Part shown: positions 41,326-50,421 of the stretch, piece by piece
How positions within the stretch are numbered: the first letter of the stretch is position 1
How the letters are laid out: every line of letters starts with the position of its first letter
Origin: Oceanospirillum sp048268485
Lineage (GTDB): Bacteria; Pseudomonadota; Gammaproteobacteria; Pseudomonadales; Halomonadaceae
Reading direction: 5' to 3'
Assembly (NCBI GenBank): GCA_048268485.1
Contig: JBLWVL010000014.1
Span: 1 to 64,000, forward strand
Length of the DNA: 64,000 nucleotides
Made by a program: the position numbers and the translations under genes
The notes under the pieces: model-generated
Seen by the model: only the letters and a program-made list of their open reading frames with translations
Database searches by the model: none
What the model was told of the DNA's origin: nothing

Positions 41326-43617
41326 ATGTCTGAAGCGGATAAAAACCAGCCATCGCAGGAATACCGTTTTGCTCTGCGGGGCATGCACTGTGCCAGTTGT
41401 GTGCAGCAGGTGCAGAGTGCGCTGGATCAGCTGGAAGGCATTGAGAAAGCCGAGGTGAATCTGCCGGATCGTTCTGCCAGTGTGTTGGCATCAGTGGAAC
41501 CTGCTCAGGTGATCGCTGCTGTGGAAGAGGCCGGTTTTGGTGCCACCTTGCTGGATGATGACTACGGCGAAGATGAGCGTCAGGCGGAAGAGCGCACCCA
41601 TTACCATCTGCAGTTGAAGAAAACCGCTGCTGCGCTGGCGCTGGGTATCCCGCTGATGGCGATGATGTTCTGGGACGGTATGCCGATGTTGAACAACGCC
41701 TCCGGGCAGATCTTCTGGCAGATCACAGGCCTTTTGACACTGGCGGTGATGGTTTATTCCGGTGGCCACTTCTACCAAGGGGCTTGGTCGGCCTTTAAAA
41801 ATCACTACGCTAATATGGATACCCTGATCGCACTGGGTACGGGAACCGCCTGGTTGTTCTCCATGCTGATCTCCTTCTGGCCGGATCTGGTGCCGGAGCA
41901 GGCGCGTCATGTCTATTTTGAAGCGGCGGTCTTTATTATCGGTCTGGTGAATCTGGGACAGGCGCTGGAAAGCCGTGCCCGGGGACAGGCCTCCCAGGCG
42001 ATCCGTAAGCTGCTTAATCTGCAGCCGGAAACCGCCCGCCTGATCCGTAAGGAGGATGGCGAAGAGGTGGATATGCGCATCGAGTCGATTCAGAAGGGGG
42101 ATATGATTCGGGTGCGTCCCGGTGAGAAGATCCCAGTGGATGGCAAGGTGATGGAGGGGGAAACCCGGGTGGATGAGTCCATGCTCACCGGTGAGCCGAT
42201 GCCGGTGAGTAAAAAGAAACGAGATGAAGTCACAGCCGGTACGTTAAACCAGAGTGGCACCATCCGTATCCGAACTTTGCGGGTGGGCAGTGATACCGCA
42301 TTGGCAAAGATTATCGATCAGGTGCGTCAAGCGCAGAATGCCAAACCTGCCCTGGGTCGTCTGGCGGATAAGATTGCCGCCGTCTTTGTGCCGACGGTAC
42401 TGATTATCGCGGTGCTGACTGCATTGGCCTGGTTTAACTTCGGCCCGGAACCGGTATCTGCCTATATGCTGGTCACCACTATGACGGTGTTAGTGATCGC
42501 TTGCCCCTGTGCTTTGGGCCTTGCGACGCCAATGTCCATTATGGTGGGCGTGGGTAAAGCCGCTGAACACGGCATTCTGATTCGCAAAGGCGATGCTTTG
42601 CAGCAGGCAGCAGAGGTGGATGTGGTGGTACTGGATAAAACCGGGACAGTTACTCAAGGGCATCCTGAAGTGACGGATCTGGTGTTGCTTGAAGCGGGTA
42701 AAGCACAGGGATTAACCGAGAGTGATCTGCTCAGGTACGCGCTTAGCCTGGAAGTCGCATCTGAGCACCCACTGGCTCGGGCAATTGTGAATCGTGCTAA
42801 AACCGAAGGCATTGCTGTTCAGGAAGCAAAAGAGATTCAGCCGGTGGCCGGTCAGGGTATTCAGGGTCAGTTTGTTGCCGATGATTCCGACGTAAGCCAG
42901 CGCTTACTGCTGGGTAACCGTGCTCTGATGCAGGCGTTTAAGCTGGAGTTGAGTGCTGTGGAAACTCAGATGCAGCCCCTGGCGGAGCAGGGGAAAACAC
43001 CGGTGTTACTGGGGCTGAATGAGGCGGTGATTGGGATACTAGCGATTGCTGATCCGGTAAAAACTGATTCCAAAGCCGCCATCGCCCGTCTGAAAAAACA
43101 GGGTATAAAAGTGATGATGCTCACCGGTGATAACCGTATTACTGCGCAGGCAGTGGCAAATGAAGTGGGCGTTGATCAGGTGATTGCTGAGGTGATGCCG
43201 GATCACAAAGCGGATGAGATTCGTAAACTGCAGCAGCAGGGGCTTAAGGTGGCCATGGTGGGCGATGGTATCAATGATGCTCCGGCACTGGCGCAGGCAG
43301 ACGTGGGGATGGCGATCGGTACAGGTACGGATATTGCTATCGAAAGTGCAGACCTGACCCTGATGCGCGGCTCACTGCAGGGCATTGCCGATGCGATGGC
43401 GATCTCAAAACTCACTGTCAGTAATATCAAACAGAATCTGCTGGGAGCCTTTGTTTACAATAGCATAGGGATTCCACTGGCGGCGGGGGTGCTCTTCCCA
43501 TTTTTTGGCTGGTTGCTGAATCCGGCCTTTGCCGGAGCTGCCATGGCGATGTCATCGGTGACCGTGGTGAGCAATGCGAATCGTCTGCGGCTGAAGAAGT
43601 TGTCGCCAGACTCATAA
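41326..43617 (+). CDS. copA: Cu(I)-exporting P1B-type ATPase
   Basis: 763 residues. One N-terminal HMA domain (GMHCASC, Cys22 and Cys25), eight helices, the metal-site CPC (393-395), phospho-Asp in DKTGT (Asp437), the HP motif in SEHPLARA, and GDGINDAPAL. It pumps Cu(I) out of the cytosol using ATP. It follows copZ by 160 bp and probably shares the copper-induced promoter; no terminator is seen between them. Confidence 0.96.
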   Translation: MSEADKNQPSQEYRFALRGMHCASCVQQVQSALDQLEGIEKAEVNLPDRSASVLASVEPAQVIAAVEEAGFGATLLDDDYGEDERQAEERTHYHLQLKKTAAALALGIPLMAMMFWDGMPMLNNASGQIFWQITGLLTLAVMVYSGGHFYQGAWSAFKNHYANMDTLIALGTGTAWLFSMLISFWPDLVPEQARHVYFEAAVFIIGLVNLGQALESRARGQASQAIRKLLNLQPETARLIRKEDGEEVDMRIESIQKGDMIRVRPGEKIPVDGKVMEGETRVDESMLTGEPMPVSKKKRDEVTAGTLNQSGTIRIRTLRVGSDTALAKIIDQVRQAQNAKPALGRLADKIAAVFVPTVLIIAVLTALAWFNFGPEPVSAYMLVTTMTVLVIACPCALGLATPMSIMVGVGKAAEHGILIRKGDALQQAAEVDVVVLDKTGTVTQGHPEVTDLVLLEAGKAQGLTESDLLRYALSLEVASEHPLARAIVNRAKTEGIAVQEAKEIQPVAGQGIQGQFVADDSDVSQRLLLGNRALMQAFKLELSAVETQMQPLAEQGKTPVLLGLNEAVIGILAIADPVKTDSKAAIARLKKQGIKVMMLTGDNRITAQAVANEVGVDQVIAEVMPDHKADEIRKLQQQGLKVAMVGDGINDAPALAQADVGMAIGTGTDIAIESADLTLMRGSLQGIADAMAISKLTVSNIKQNLLGAFVYNSIGIPLAAGVLFPFFGWLLNPAFAGAAMAMSSVTVVSNANRLRLKKLSPDS

Positions 43618-43654
43618 CCGGCTTGTCAGTTGATACATAACGGAGGAATGAGTG

Positions 43655-43741
43655 ATGAGTTTACTGGTTAATCTGGCTGGGTTCGCTCTGATCGGGCTGG
43701 TGATCTGGTGGTTCTGGTTAAAGCGCCCCAACTCCGGTTAA
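43655..43741 (+). CDS. 28-residue membrane protein after copA
   Basis: A short frame starting MSLLVNLAGFALIGLVIWWF and ending KRPNSG, too small for standard thresholds. It has a single strongly hydrophobic helix with Trp-Trp and a basic tail, and a very good ribosome site (GGAGG at 43642-43646, 8 nt from the ATG). It lies 37 bp behind copA in the same direction. It may be a small subunit that stabilises CopA or another inner-membrane complex, inferred only from position and structure. Confidence 0.6.
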   Translation: MSLLVNLAGFALIGLVIWWFWLKRPNSG

Positions 43742-43769
43742 CAGGGGCAGCAAGGCGTGACTTGAGGGT

Positions 43770-43798
43770 AAAAAAAACGGGAGCTATCTGGCTCCCGT
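43770..43798 (-). terminator. Terminator of the sqr gene
   Basis: ACGGGAGC (43777-43784) and GCTCCCGT (43791-43798) form an 8-bp stem with a 6-nt loop; the A-run on the left is a T-run on the minus strand. Confidence 0.85.
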
Positions 43799-43874
43799 GT
43801 CCTATCATCTATGTCAGACTACCAAAGGTGACCTGAATAAACGGACCAGCAGAGTTCTGTGTGCTTCGAGAGGG

Positions 43875-45146
43875 CTATTTTAAGCGCTCGACACCGATCA
43901 TTTTGAGGATCTGCTTTTCGTAGAAAGGCTCCGGATTACCGGTTTTCATCTTACGGATGAAGTACTTTTCAAAGGCGACCTTCGCCAGGTGTACCCACTT
44001 TCCTTTTTTGAACCAGCTGACGTTGCGTGGTGGAATCTGTGGAATAGCAACAAAAGCTGCGCCGGTATCTCCCATATCCGCCAGACAGATAGCGTTCCAG
44101 GTGGCATTGGCTTCCGGTTCTTCACCTTTCAGCACTGCATCCAGGTTTTCAGCAATGGCGGTGACCATGGATTCAATCATATAGCCTGTTTTGGGTACCC
44201 CTGTCGGTACGGGTGTCACTTCGGTTGGGGGGATGGCGATGCAGACCCCGGCAGACCAGATATTGTCATATTTCGGACTGCGCTGATGATCATCAACGAT
44301 GACAAAGCCTCGTGGATTGCAAAGATCCGGTACCCTGGCGACACAATCGACCCCCTTGAATGCAGGTAACATCATAGAGTGCTTAAACGGCAGTTCGTGC
44401 TGTTTGATGACTTCACCGCTGTCGTTGTATTCATCCACATACATCATACCCTCTTCCACTTTGGAGACCTTGGCATTGCAGATCCACTTGATGTGGTGCG
44501 CGCGCAGGTCAGATTCCAGCATCGATTTGGAATCACCAACACCCCCCAGGCCCAGATGACCGATATAGGGCTCACTGGTGACAAAGGTCATAGGTACTTT
44601 GTCGCGGATTTTACGGTTTTGCAGTTCTTTATTCAGAATAAAGGCGTATTCGTAAGCTGGGCCAAAACAGCTGGCGCCAGCCATGGCACCTACGACAACA
44701 GGGCCGGGGTCTTCGCAGAGCTGTTCAAAGTTTTTGTAGGAGTCCAGTGCATGAGGCAAAGAGCAAACTGATTGGGTGTGGCCACCGTTAGGGCCTGAGC
44801 CTTCGACCTCATCAAAAGCGAGTTTTGGGCCGGTCATAATCAGCAGGTGATCGTAGCTAACAGTTTCGCTGTTCGCCAAGGTGAGGCTGTTGTCTTCAGG
44901 GCGGATGGTGTCCACCGCCTGAGGGATAAAGTTGATATTGTGTTTCTGCAGGTGAGGGGCGATTTTGAAGCTGATCTCTTCGGAATCCCGCCAACCAACG
45001 GCGACCCAGGGGTTGGATGGGACAAACTGGAAGTAGTCCCTTTCGTTGATCACGGTAATGTCGTGAGATTTACCCAGTTTGTGACGTAATTCGTACGCCG
45101 CTGCCATGCCGCCGGTTCCGGCGCCGAGAATAACGATATGAGCCAT
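43875..45146 (-). CDS. sqr: Sulfide:quinone oxidoreductase, type I-like
   Basis: 423 residues. FAD-binding GAGTGGMAAAYEL at the N-terminus and three Cys at 128, 160 and about 354 that correspond to the catalytic Cys128, Cys160 and Cys356 of the Acidithiobacillus enzyme as I recall them. GAMAGASCFGPAYEY, SEPYIGHLGL and PVPTGVPKTGYMIESM match that enzyme closely. It oxidises sulfide and passes electrons to quinone at the membrane. A single-gene unit with its own terminator. Confidence 0.93.
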   Translation of the reverse strand: MAHIVILGAGTGGMAAAYELRHKLGKSHDITVINERDYFQFVPSNPWVAVGWRDSEEISFKIAPHLQKHNINFIPQAVDTIRPEDNSLTLANSETVSYDHLLIMTGPKLAFDEVEGSGPNGGHTQSVCSLPHALDSYKNFEQLCEDPGPVVVGAMAGASCFGPAYEYAFILNKELQNRKIRDKVPMTFVTSEPYIGHLGLGGVGDSKSMLESDLRAHHIKWICNAKVSKVEEGMMYVDEYNDSGEVIKQHELPFKHSMMLPAFKGVDCVARVPDLCNPRGFVIVDDHQRSPKYDNIWSAGVCIAIPPTEVTPVPTGVPKTGYMIESMVTAIAENLDAVLKGEEPEANATWNAICLADMGDTGAAFVAIPQIPPRNVSWFKKGKWVHLAKVAFEKYFIRKMKTGNPEPFYEKQILKMIGVERLK

Positions 45147-45242
45147 CGCAGGCCTCCTTTGAGATGAAAGGCATTGTTTGTTGTTTTCTTATAAGCCTGC
45201 GATCTATCTTAGTAAGTTTTTTGTATATTAGTAAAGTTAAAA

Positions 45243-45881
45243 TTAGTGTTTTTTGAACTGGTCGCCCCAGACTTCCTTCAACCGATTATCACGGCCACAG
45301 CTGCTACGGTAGAAGGTATAACGGATTGGATTCTTGATGTAGTAGTCCTGATGATAGTCTTCAGCCGGGTAGAAAGTACTCGCAGATTTAATCTCGGTCT
45401 GGATTTTTTGATTAAAATTTTGTTGGTGCTTCGACTTACTTATTTCTGCCAGGCGACTCTGCTCATCATCGAGAGGATAGATGCCGGACCGGTACTGTGA
45501 GCCGGTATCGCAGAACTGGCGATTGATAGCGAAGGGGTCGATATTGACCCAGAATACATCCAGTAGTGTCTGATAGCTGACTATTTCCGGATCGTAGACT
45601 ACTTCAACAGCTTCAGTATGACCGGTTCTGCCAGCGGAAACTTCGCGGTATGTCGGGGCTTTCTTGTGACCGTCGGTGTAGCCTGATGTTGTACTGATAA
45701 CACCGTCAAGTTCATCAAAAGGTGGTTCCATACACCAAAAACAGCCGCCGGCAAAAATTGCACGAGCTTCTTTAGCCTGACTCACTGGGCTGATTAATAA
45801 GGCTGCAGAGATAAAAAACAAAGCGATAACTTTTCCGGATGCCGAGTAAAGACACTGAGCCATGGGTGACGACGTATTCAT
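45243..45881 (-). CDS. msrA: Peptide-methionine (S)-S-oxide reductase with signal peptide
   Basis: About 212 residues. The active-site motif GGCFWCMEPPF and the SGYTDGHKKAPTYREVSAGRTGHTEAV-type region (in part) identify MsrA. An N-terminal signal peptide (FFISAALLISPVSQAKE) predicts a periplasmic enzyme, unlike cytosolic MsrA. AAGGAGA directly abuts an ATG at 45887, so the ATG at 45881 (6 nt spacing) is the better start. It would repair oxidised methionine residues in the envelope. Confidence 0.93.
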   Translation of the reverse strand: MNTSSPMAQCLYSASGKVIALFFISAALLISPVSQAKEARAIFAGGCFWCMEPPFDELDGVISTTSGYTDGHKKAPTYREVSAGRTGHTEAVEVVYDPEIVSYQTLLDVFWVNIDPFAINRQFCDTGSQYRSGIYPLDDEQSRLAEISKSKHQQNFNQKIQTEIKSASTFYPAEDYHQDYYIKNPIRYTFYRSSCGRDNRLKEVWGDQFKKH

Positions 45882-45943
45882 AGGCATTCTCCTTAAGTTG
45901 ATAATCAGAAATACGCAGTAGCCTGGTTTATGGATTCAGATTT

Positions 45944-47782
45944 TCACTGCTTGTCTGTCACTGGAGTTCCGTTCCACCGCTTTAGGGACTGCCGCAGCAA
46001 GTCCATATCCAATGGTTTTGCCAGAAAGTCCTGCATACCGGCGTCAAGGCAGCTTTGCCGGTCAACAGCCATCACATTGGCGGTTAAAGCGACAATGGCT
46101 GTGTTTCTGTTGGGGCCACTGCCGTGCCTGATCTCCTGGCTACAGGTCAGCCCGTCCATCACGGGCATCTGGCAGTCCATCATTATCAGGCTGTATTTTT
46201 TTTCGTGGCACTTTTCAAGGGCAATACTGCCATTTTCGGCAAGCTCAGTTTCATATCCCATTCGCCTGAGAATGGTGGTGATCAATTTTGCATTGACCGG
46301 GTTGTCCTCTACGACCAGTACGAACTCTGATTCATAGGCTACAGAGCTTATTTCTGTAGGTGCCTGACTCTGCCCAGAGGCTATCAACTGCTCCTGTTTA
46401 ACCTGAACGGGAATACTGAACCAGAAAACAGAGCCTTGCCCCAGCTTACTTTGCACGCCGACCTGTCCATTCATGGCTGTAATAATCTCCCGACATAGGG
46501 AGAGACCAAGTCCGCTGCCGCCATAGTACCGGGTGATGGAGCTGTCCGCTTGGGTGAAAGGCGTAAACAGTTGCTTTTGGACATTTTCAGAGATGCCGAT
46601 ACCGGTATCTTTAATTTCGACATGCAGAGTGCTTTCGATGCTTTTTTCAGGTCCCGGTGATGACTGCTCCAATGAGATGTCTGGTAATATCAGGCGAATG
46701 CGGAGTGTGATACTGCCCTTTTCGGTGAATTTTACGGCATTACCTAATAGGTTGATCATAACCTGCTGTAAGCGAAGTGGGTCGCTGATGATCTCTCGTG
46801 GTTGATCAGGGGCAATATCCAGTATGAATTCCAGTTGTTTTTCCGTCAGGCTGGCATTGATGACTGAGCGTGCATTTTTAGCACAAAGAATCAGATCGAA
46901 GGCTTTGGCTTCAATAGGCATTTTCTTTTGCTGCAGCCTGGAAAGGTCCAGAACATTATTGATCAGATTGAGCAAAGCCTCTCCGGAGGCATTAATATCC
47001 TCCAGCAGAGCAGTGGTGCCTGGCAGCTTCTGAATATCTTTTTCCATCTTCAGGAGTGCTATTGATCCGAGTATCCCATTGAGTGGTGTTCTTATCTCAT
47101 GACTCATATTGGACAGGAAATAGCTTTTACTTTGATTTGCGGCTTCAGCCTTAAGGGCAAGTCGCTGATTACGACGTAACTCCAGGTAGTTGATCAGCGT
47201 AAATATACCGGCGACGGCCAGTATGCTGATTAACAGAAAGACAACCCAGCGATAATTATCCTGGACCTTAACCGCAAATCGGCTTTCGGTTTCAGAGATG
47301 GCTGAAGCAATTGTTCGTGATGAGTGCATAAAACGCGGAATAAAGCTTTGCAAGCTCTTAATGTAGCGTTTGGCTTGTTCCGGCGTCAGGGTTCTGAGAT
47401 CCTCTTCCAGATTAACCATAATCGCCTGCAGGCGTTCAACTTCTGCGAGTATCTCTCTGTCAAGCTGTTCGATGAGTTGGCGTGTTGTGCCAGAGGAAAC
47501 GATATTAATGCGACTCCAGAGAATCTCCATACGAAAACTGACATCAGAAGACTGGTCTGCAGAGGGCGTGACAATAAATGCATTCAGTTCATTGATGAGT
47601 CTCAGAAGCTCAACTTCAATCCGGGTACTGTTCCAATAGCGTTCATCCTTAGTCAGCATGGAAAATTCTTCGATCTCTTTTTCCAGCCGAAACAGAGATG
47701 CTGCAATAAAGAAAACCAGCACGATAAGGCTTAACGTCAATATAACTGGTTTGATCAGGCCTGATCGTCTTTTTTTTATCAC
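45944..47782 (-). CDS. Hybrid sensor histidine kinase with receiver domain
   Basis: 612 residues. Two membrane helices (about 11-31 and 183-203) flank a helical periplasmic domain of about 150 residues of unknown type; then HisKA with His in SNMSHEIRTPLNG, an ATPase domain (NLLGNAVKFTEKG, DTGIGISE, GSGLGLSL) and a C-terminal receiver with phospho-Asp in MMDCQMPVMDG. The signal output partner is not in the window. It lies 40 bp behind the molybdopterin-fold gene on the same strand and is likely co-transcribed with it. Confidence 0.92.
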   Translation of the reverse strand: MIKKRRSGLIKPVILTLSLIVLVFFIAASLFRLEKEIEEFSMLTKDERYWNSTRIEVELLRLINELNAFIVTPSADQSSDVSFRMEILWSRINIVSSGTTRQLIEQLDREILAEVERLQAIMVNLEEDLRTLTPEQAKRYIKSLQSFIPRFMHSSRTIASAISETESRFAVKVQDNYRWVVFLLISILAVAGIFTLINYLELRRNQRLALKAEAANQSKSYFLSNMSHEIRTPLNGILGSIALLKMEKDIQKLPGTTALLEDINASGEALLNLINNVLDLSRLQQKKMPIEAKAFDLILCAKNARSVINASLTEKQLEFILDIAPDQPREIISDPLRLQQVMINLLGNAVKFTEKGSITLRIRLILPDISLEQSSPGPEKSIESTLHVEIKDTGIGISENVQKQLFTPFTQADSSITRYYGGSGLGLSLCREIITAMNGQVGVQSKLGQGSVFWFSIPVQVKQEQLIASGQSQAPTEISSVAYESEFVLVVEDNPVNAKLITTILRRMGYETELAENGSIALEKCHEKKYSLIMMDCQMPVMDGLTCSQEIRHGSGPNRNTAIVALTANVMAVDRQSCLDAGMQDFLAKPLDMDLLRQSLKRWNGTPVTDKQ

Positions 47783-47822
47783 GGCAGCAGTACTCCAACA
47801 GCAGAACAGCGGGTTTTCTGAT

Positions 47823-48323
47823 TTAATTTATAATAAGAGTTTTTAACTGCCAGATGGCATGAGCCTGATAGGGAGGAATATTAATATCTGGCTGATCAGA
47901 AAATGGGTAAAGAACCCAGAGAGGTCCTTTGTCTCTGATACGCATTGTTTTTCCATCCATGGCGTAGGCAATAAAGGCGTTATATTTAATAAGGGTATCA
48001 ATGGCTACCTGAATAGAGTAATCATTGAGGGCAATCATTGTGATTTTTTTACCTTTAGTGTCAATATGCAAATGCTTCATCAGATCCTTGAATGTCACTG
48101 ATGAGAAGGTGTGTGTTTTGTCAGTCCAGATGGTTTTGGTACGAACCTGAGTGGATGGCAGGGTTTTGAATTCGGCTAATGTAAAACTGACTGAGGCGGC
48201 TTCACTTTGAACGGTCAGCACCGGATGCTGAGCCATCGCATTCAGGGATAAAAGCGACAAAAATAGTGTAATGGATGCAATCCGGACTAAAGACCGCCAG
48301 TCTGACAAAGGGGTGGCCCTCAT
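47823..48323 (-). CDS. Small periplasmic protein with sulfite-oxidase/molybdopterin-binding fold
   Basis: 166 residues with a signal peptide (SITLFLSLLSLNAMAQ). The VTFKDLMKHLHID, MIALNDYSIQVAIDTL, KGPLWVLYPF and final AIWQLKTLIIN segments follow the oxidoreductase molybdopterin-binding domain pattern, but it is short and lacks the usual cofactor Cys. It precedes the hybrid kinase on the same strand, so it may be a periplasmic ligand-binding or signalling partner of that kinase. That is an inference. Confidence 0.75.
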   Translation of the reverse strand: MRATPLSDWRSLVRIASITLFLSLLSLNAMAQHPVLTVQSEAASVSFTLAEFKTLPSTQVRTKTIWTDKTHTFSSVTFKDLMKHLHIDTKGKKITMIALNDYSIQVAIDTLIKYNAFIAYAMDGKTMRIRDKGPLWVLYPFSDQPDINIPPYQAHAIWQLKTLIIN

Positions 48324-48379
48324 AGATCAGGCTCCTAAAGTTTTTCTTATGATGATTTGCTGCTGCTTTACATTTTGCA

Positions 48380-48415
48380 GGCGAAAAAAAACCGGCCACT
48401 AAAAATAGCAGCCGG
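48380..48415 (-). terminator. Terminator of sodB
   Basis: AACCGGC (48388-48394) and GCCGGTT (48409-48415) pair around a 14-nt loop; the A-run on the left is a T-run on the minus strand. Confidence 0.8.
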
Positions 48416-48446
48416 TTAGGCAATTCCGAAGAATATTAACCTAAAT

Positions 48447-49031
48447 TTACGCTGCGAAGTTAGCCGCTGCAAAGTCCCAGTTTGCCAGAGCCCAGAAGCC
48501 TTCCAGGTACTTAGGACGAACATTGCGGTAGTCAATGTAGTATGCGTGTTCCCACAGATCAACCGTCAGCAGAGCTGTCTGGCCCGCAGTCATTGGCGTA
48601 CCAGCGTTGCTGGTGTTAACGATTTCCAGAGAACCGTCAGCGTTCTTAACCAGCCAAGTCCAGCTGGAGCCGAAGTTGTTTACAGCTTTGTCGTTAAACT
48701 CAGCCTGGAACGCTGCGAAAGAACCCCATTTAGCGTTGATAGCATCTGCCAGAGCGCCTGTTGGCTCACCGCCACCGTTTGGAGACAGGCTGTTCCAGTA
48801 GAACGTGTGGTTCCAGATCTGAGCAGCATTGTTGAAGACAGGGCCAGCAGGTGCGGCCTTGATAACTTCTTCCAGAGTTTTACCTTCAAACTCAGTACCG
48901 GGAACTAAACCATTCAGTTTGTCCACGTATGTGTTGTGGTGTTTGCCGTGGTGGAATTCCAGGGTTTCAGCTGAGATATGTGGCTCAAGTGCTGATTTGT
49001 CATACGGCAGTGCAGGTAATTCAAATGCCAT
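48447..49031 (-). CDS. sodB: Superoxide dismutase, Fe type
   Basis: About 194 residues. Metal ligands in LEFHHGKHHNTYV, WNHTFYWNSLSP and DLWEHAYYIDYRN, with the Fe-type Ala-Gln pair NNAAQIWNH. It dismutates superoxide in the cytosol. Start at the ATG on base 49031 with GGAG upstream gives the usual length. A perfect palindrome lies about 40 bp upstream. Confidence 0.96.
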   Translation of the reverse strand: MAFELPALPYDKSALEPHISAETLEFHHGKHHNTYVDKLNGLVPGTEFEGKTLEEVIKAAPAGPVFNNAAQIWNHTFYWNSLSPNGGGEPTGALADAINAKWGSFAAFQAEFNDKAVNNFGSSWTWLVKNADGSLEIVNTSNAGTPMTAGQTALLTVDLWEHAYYIDYRNVRPKYLEGFWALANWDFAAANFAA

Positions 49032-49400
49032 GGTTGTTTTCTCCATCAACTCACGTCAAAAAGTATGAAGTTATCGTATACGATACTTCGACCATTTTTT
49101 TTCAGATTTTGGTTGCCGGATCTTAGCGCCACCGGCAAGCATCTGTTTTAAAGTGCGTAAATAATAGCACTTCATTTACGGGGTTTCTATTTCTGAGTGG
49201 AACAGTTGGATATTATTTGAACTGAAAAAGTTCTTAAAACTCAGGCTATATTAGCGAGTGATGCATTTATTTCCGGAACTCAATGTAATAATCTTATCAG
49301 ACATATAGCATGGTAGTGCAGCGGTGAGACGTGGCCGTGCATTGGTATATTTTGCATTAGATAGATTGAATTTTATATAAAACTGGCCCGGATTCTGAAT
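49032..49400. other. Intergenic region between sodB and the coiled-coil protein
   Basis: No gene is seen. Apart from the palindrome near sodB it holds two further inverted repeats: TTGCCGG/CCGGCAA at 49113-49138 and AAGTGC/GCACTT at 49151-49172. They may be parts of divergent promoter control; none was recognised. Confidence 0.4.
49072..49085. promoter_or_regulatory. Perfect 14-bp palindrome upstream of sodB
   Basis: TATCGTATACGATA reads the same on both strands and lies 41-54 bp before the sodB start, probably in its promoter or leader. It is a plausible operator for a dimeric repressor; the regulator is not known and the site is not a Fur box. Confidence 0.55.
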
Positions 49401-50276
49401 ATGTCACCTGATAATATGAAAATTACTGCCCAGCGGGATGAGCCCGCTCCAGCGCGGCCCGGAAAACCGGTAGGCACAGGCCGCAGCAGTAAAGGAGGGG
49501 CAGGTCGCAGCAGTAAATATGTGCTTTGGCTTGTTGCTGTTTTATTAGTTGCCGCTATTGGCGGTGTCTTTTATCAGAACGCCCAGCTGTCAGGTGCTCT
49601 CAAACAGCAGCAGGCAGACCTGGAAAAAGCGACGCAACGTATCCAGTTGCTGGAAGATGAGTTAGTGGCGACGGGACGTGATCTTTCTCAGTCCGGTAGT
49701 ACGCTTAAAAAACGTTTGCAAGACTCTGAGCATGAGATTCGTAAACTTTGGGATCTCAGTAATAAACGTAATAAAGTTGACATCGCCCAGAATAAAAAGA
49801 CCTTGGATGCACTTGCTAAAACCCTTAAGGACTTGGAGTCAGCCCGGAAAAGTCAGCTGGCTGCGTTGGCTGATGAGAAAACAGCCCGGGAAAATAAAGA
49901 CAAAGCCTTGCAGACAGAGCAGCAGATATTTAACGGGCGGTTGATGACGATTTCTTCAGATCTTGCTGAGGCAAGGGATTCTCTGGAAACGTTGCGGGAA
50001 AAACAGTCCCGACAGGATGCCGGCCTGGACGATCTTAAATCTGGTCTGGCTGATCTAGAACAGAAGCAGGCAGGGCTTGGTAGTGAAGCTATGCTGAATG
50101 TTAAAGAAACGTTGAGCATCTATGATGAGCGCCTGGACTCTATTGATGCTTCCCGTCGCCAGCTAACGAGTAATGTGACTCGCTTGAATACTGATGTGAA
50201 TAAACTGCAGCTGGAAATGAAAGAGTTAATAACGGGTAGTTCATCAGGGAGATCTATAGCTGCCCCGGTAGAGTAA
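49401..50276 (+). CDS. Membrane-anchored coiled-coil protein
   Basis: 291 residues: a basic Pro/Gly-rich cytosolic tail (about 1-38), one membrane helix (about 40-60), then a long periplasmic coiled coil (about 65-275, rich in Gln, Lys, Glu, Leu with heptad-like spacing). No catalytic domain. It could be an envelope or cell-shape scaffolding protein; unnamed. A terminator follows directly and the gene seems to be a single unit. Confidence 0.75.
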   Translation: MSPDNMKITAQRDEPAPARPGKPVGTGRSSKGGAGRSSKYVLWLVAVLLVAAIGGVFYQNAQLSGALKQQQADLEKATQRIQLLEDELVATGRDLSQSGSTLKKRLQDSEHEIRKLWDLSNKRNKVDIAQNKKTLDALAKTLKDLESARKSQLAALADEKTARENKDKALQTEQQIFNGRLMTISSDLAEARDSLETLREKQSRQDAGLDDLKSGLADLEQKQAGLGSEAMLNVKETLSIYDERLDSIDASRRQLTSNVTRLNTDVNKLQLEMKELITGSSSGRSIAAPVE

Positions 50277-50296
50277 GGTTTCTTGCCTGTGCATAA

Positions 50297-50320
50297 AAAA
50301 GGACGGTTCGCCGTCCTTTT
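50297..50320 (+). terminator. Strong terminator after the coiled-coil gene
   Basis: AAAAGGACGG, a TTCG tetraloop and CCGTCCTTTT form a perfect 10-bp stem with A and T ends. Confidence 0.92.
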
Positions 50321-50421
50321 CTGCATTTTGGGCCTAGGTTTTTGTTTAAAACACTGTAATTGGCCTTTTAGTTAATACTTTGTCGGTGCCGATAATAAGT
50401 AAAACAAACAAGGAGCATAAG

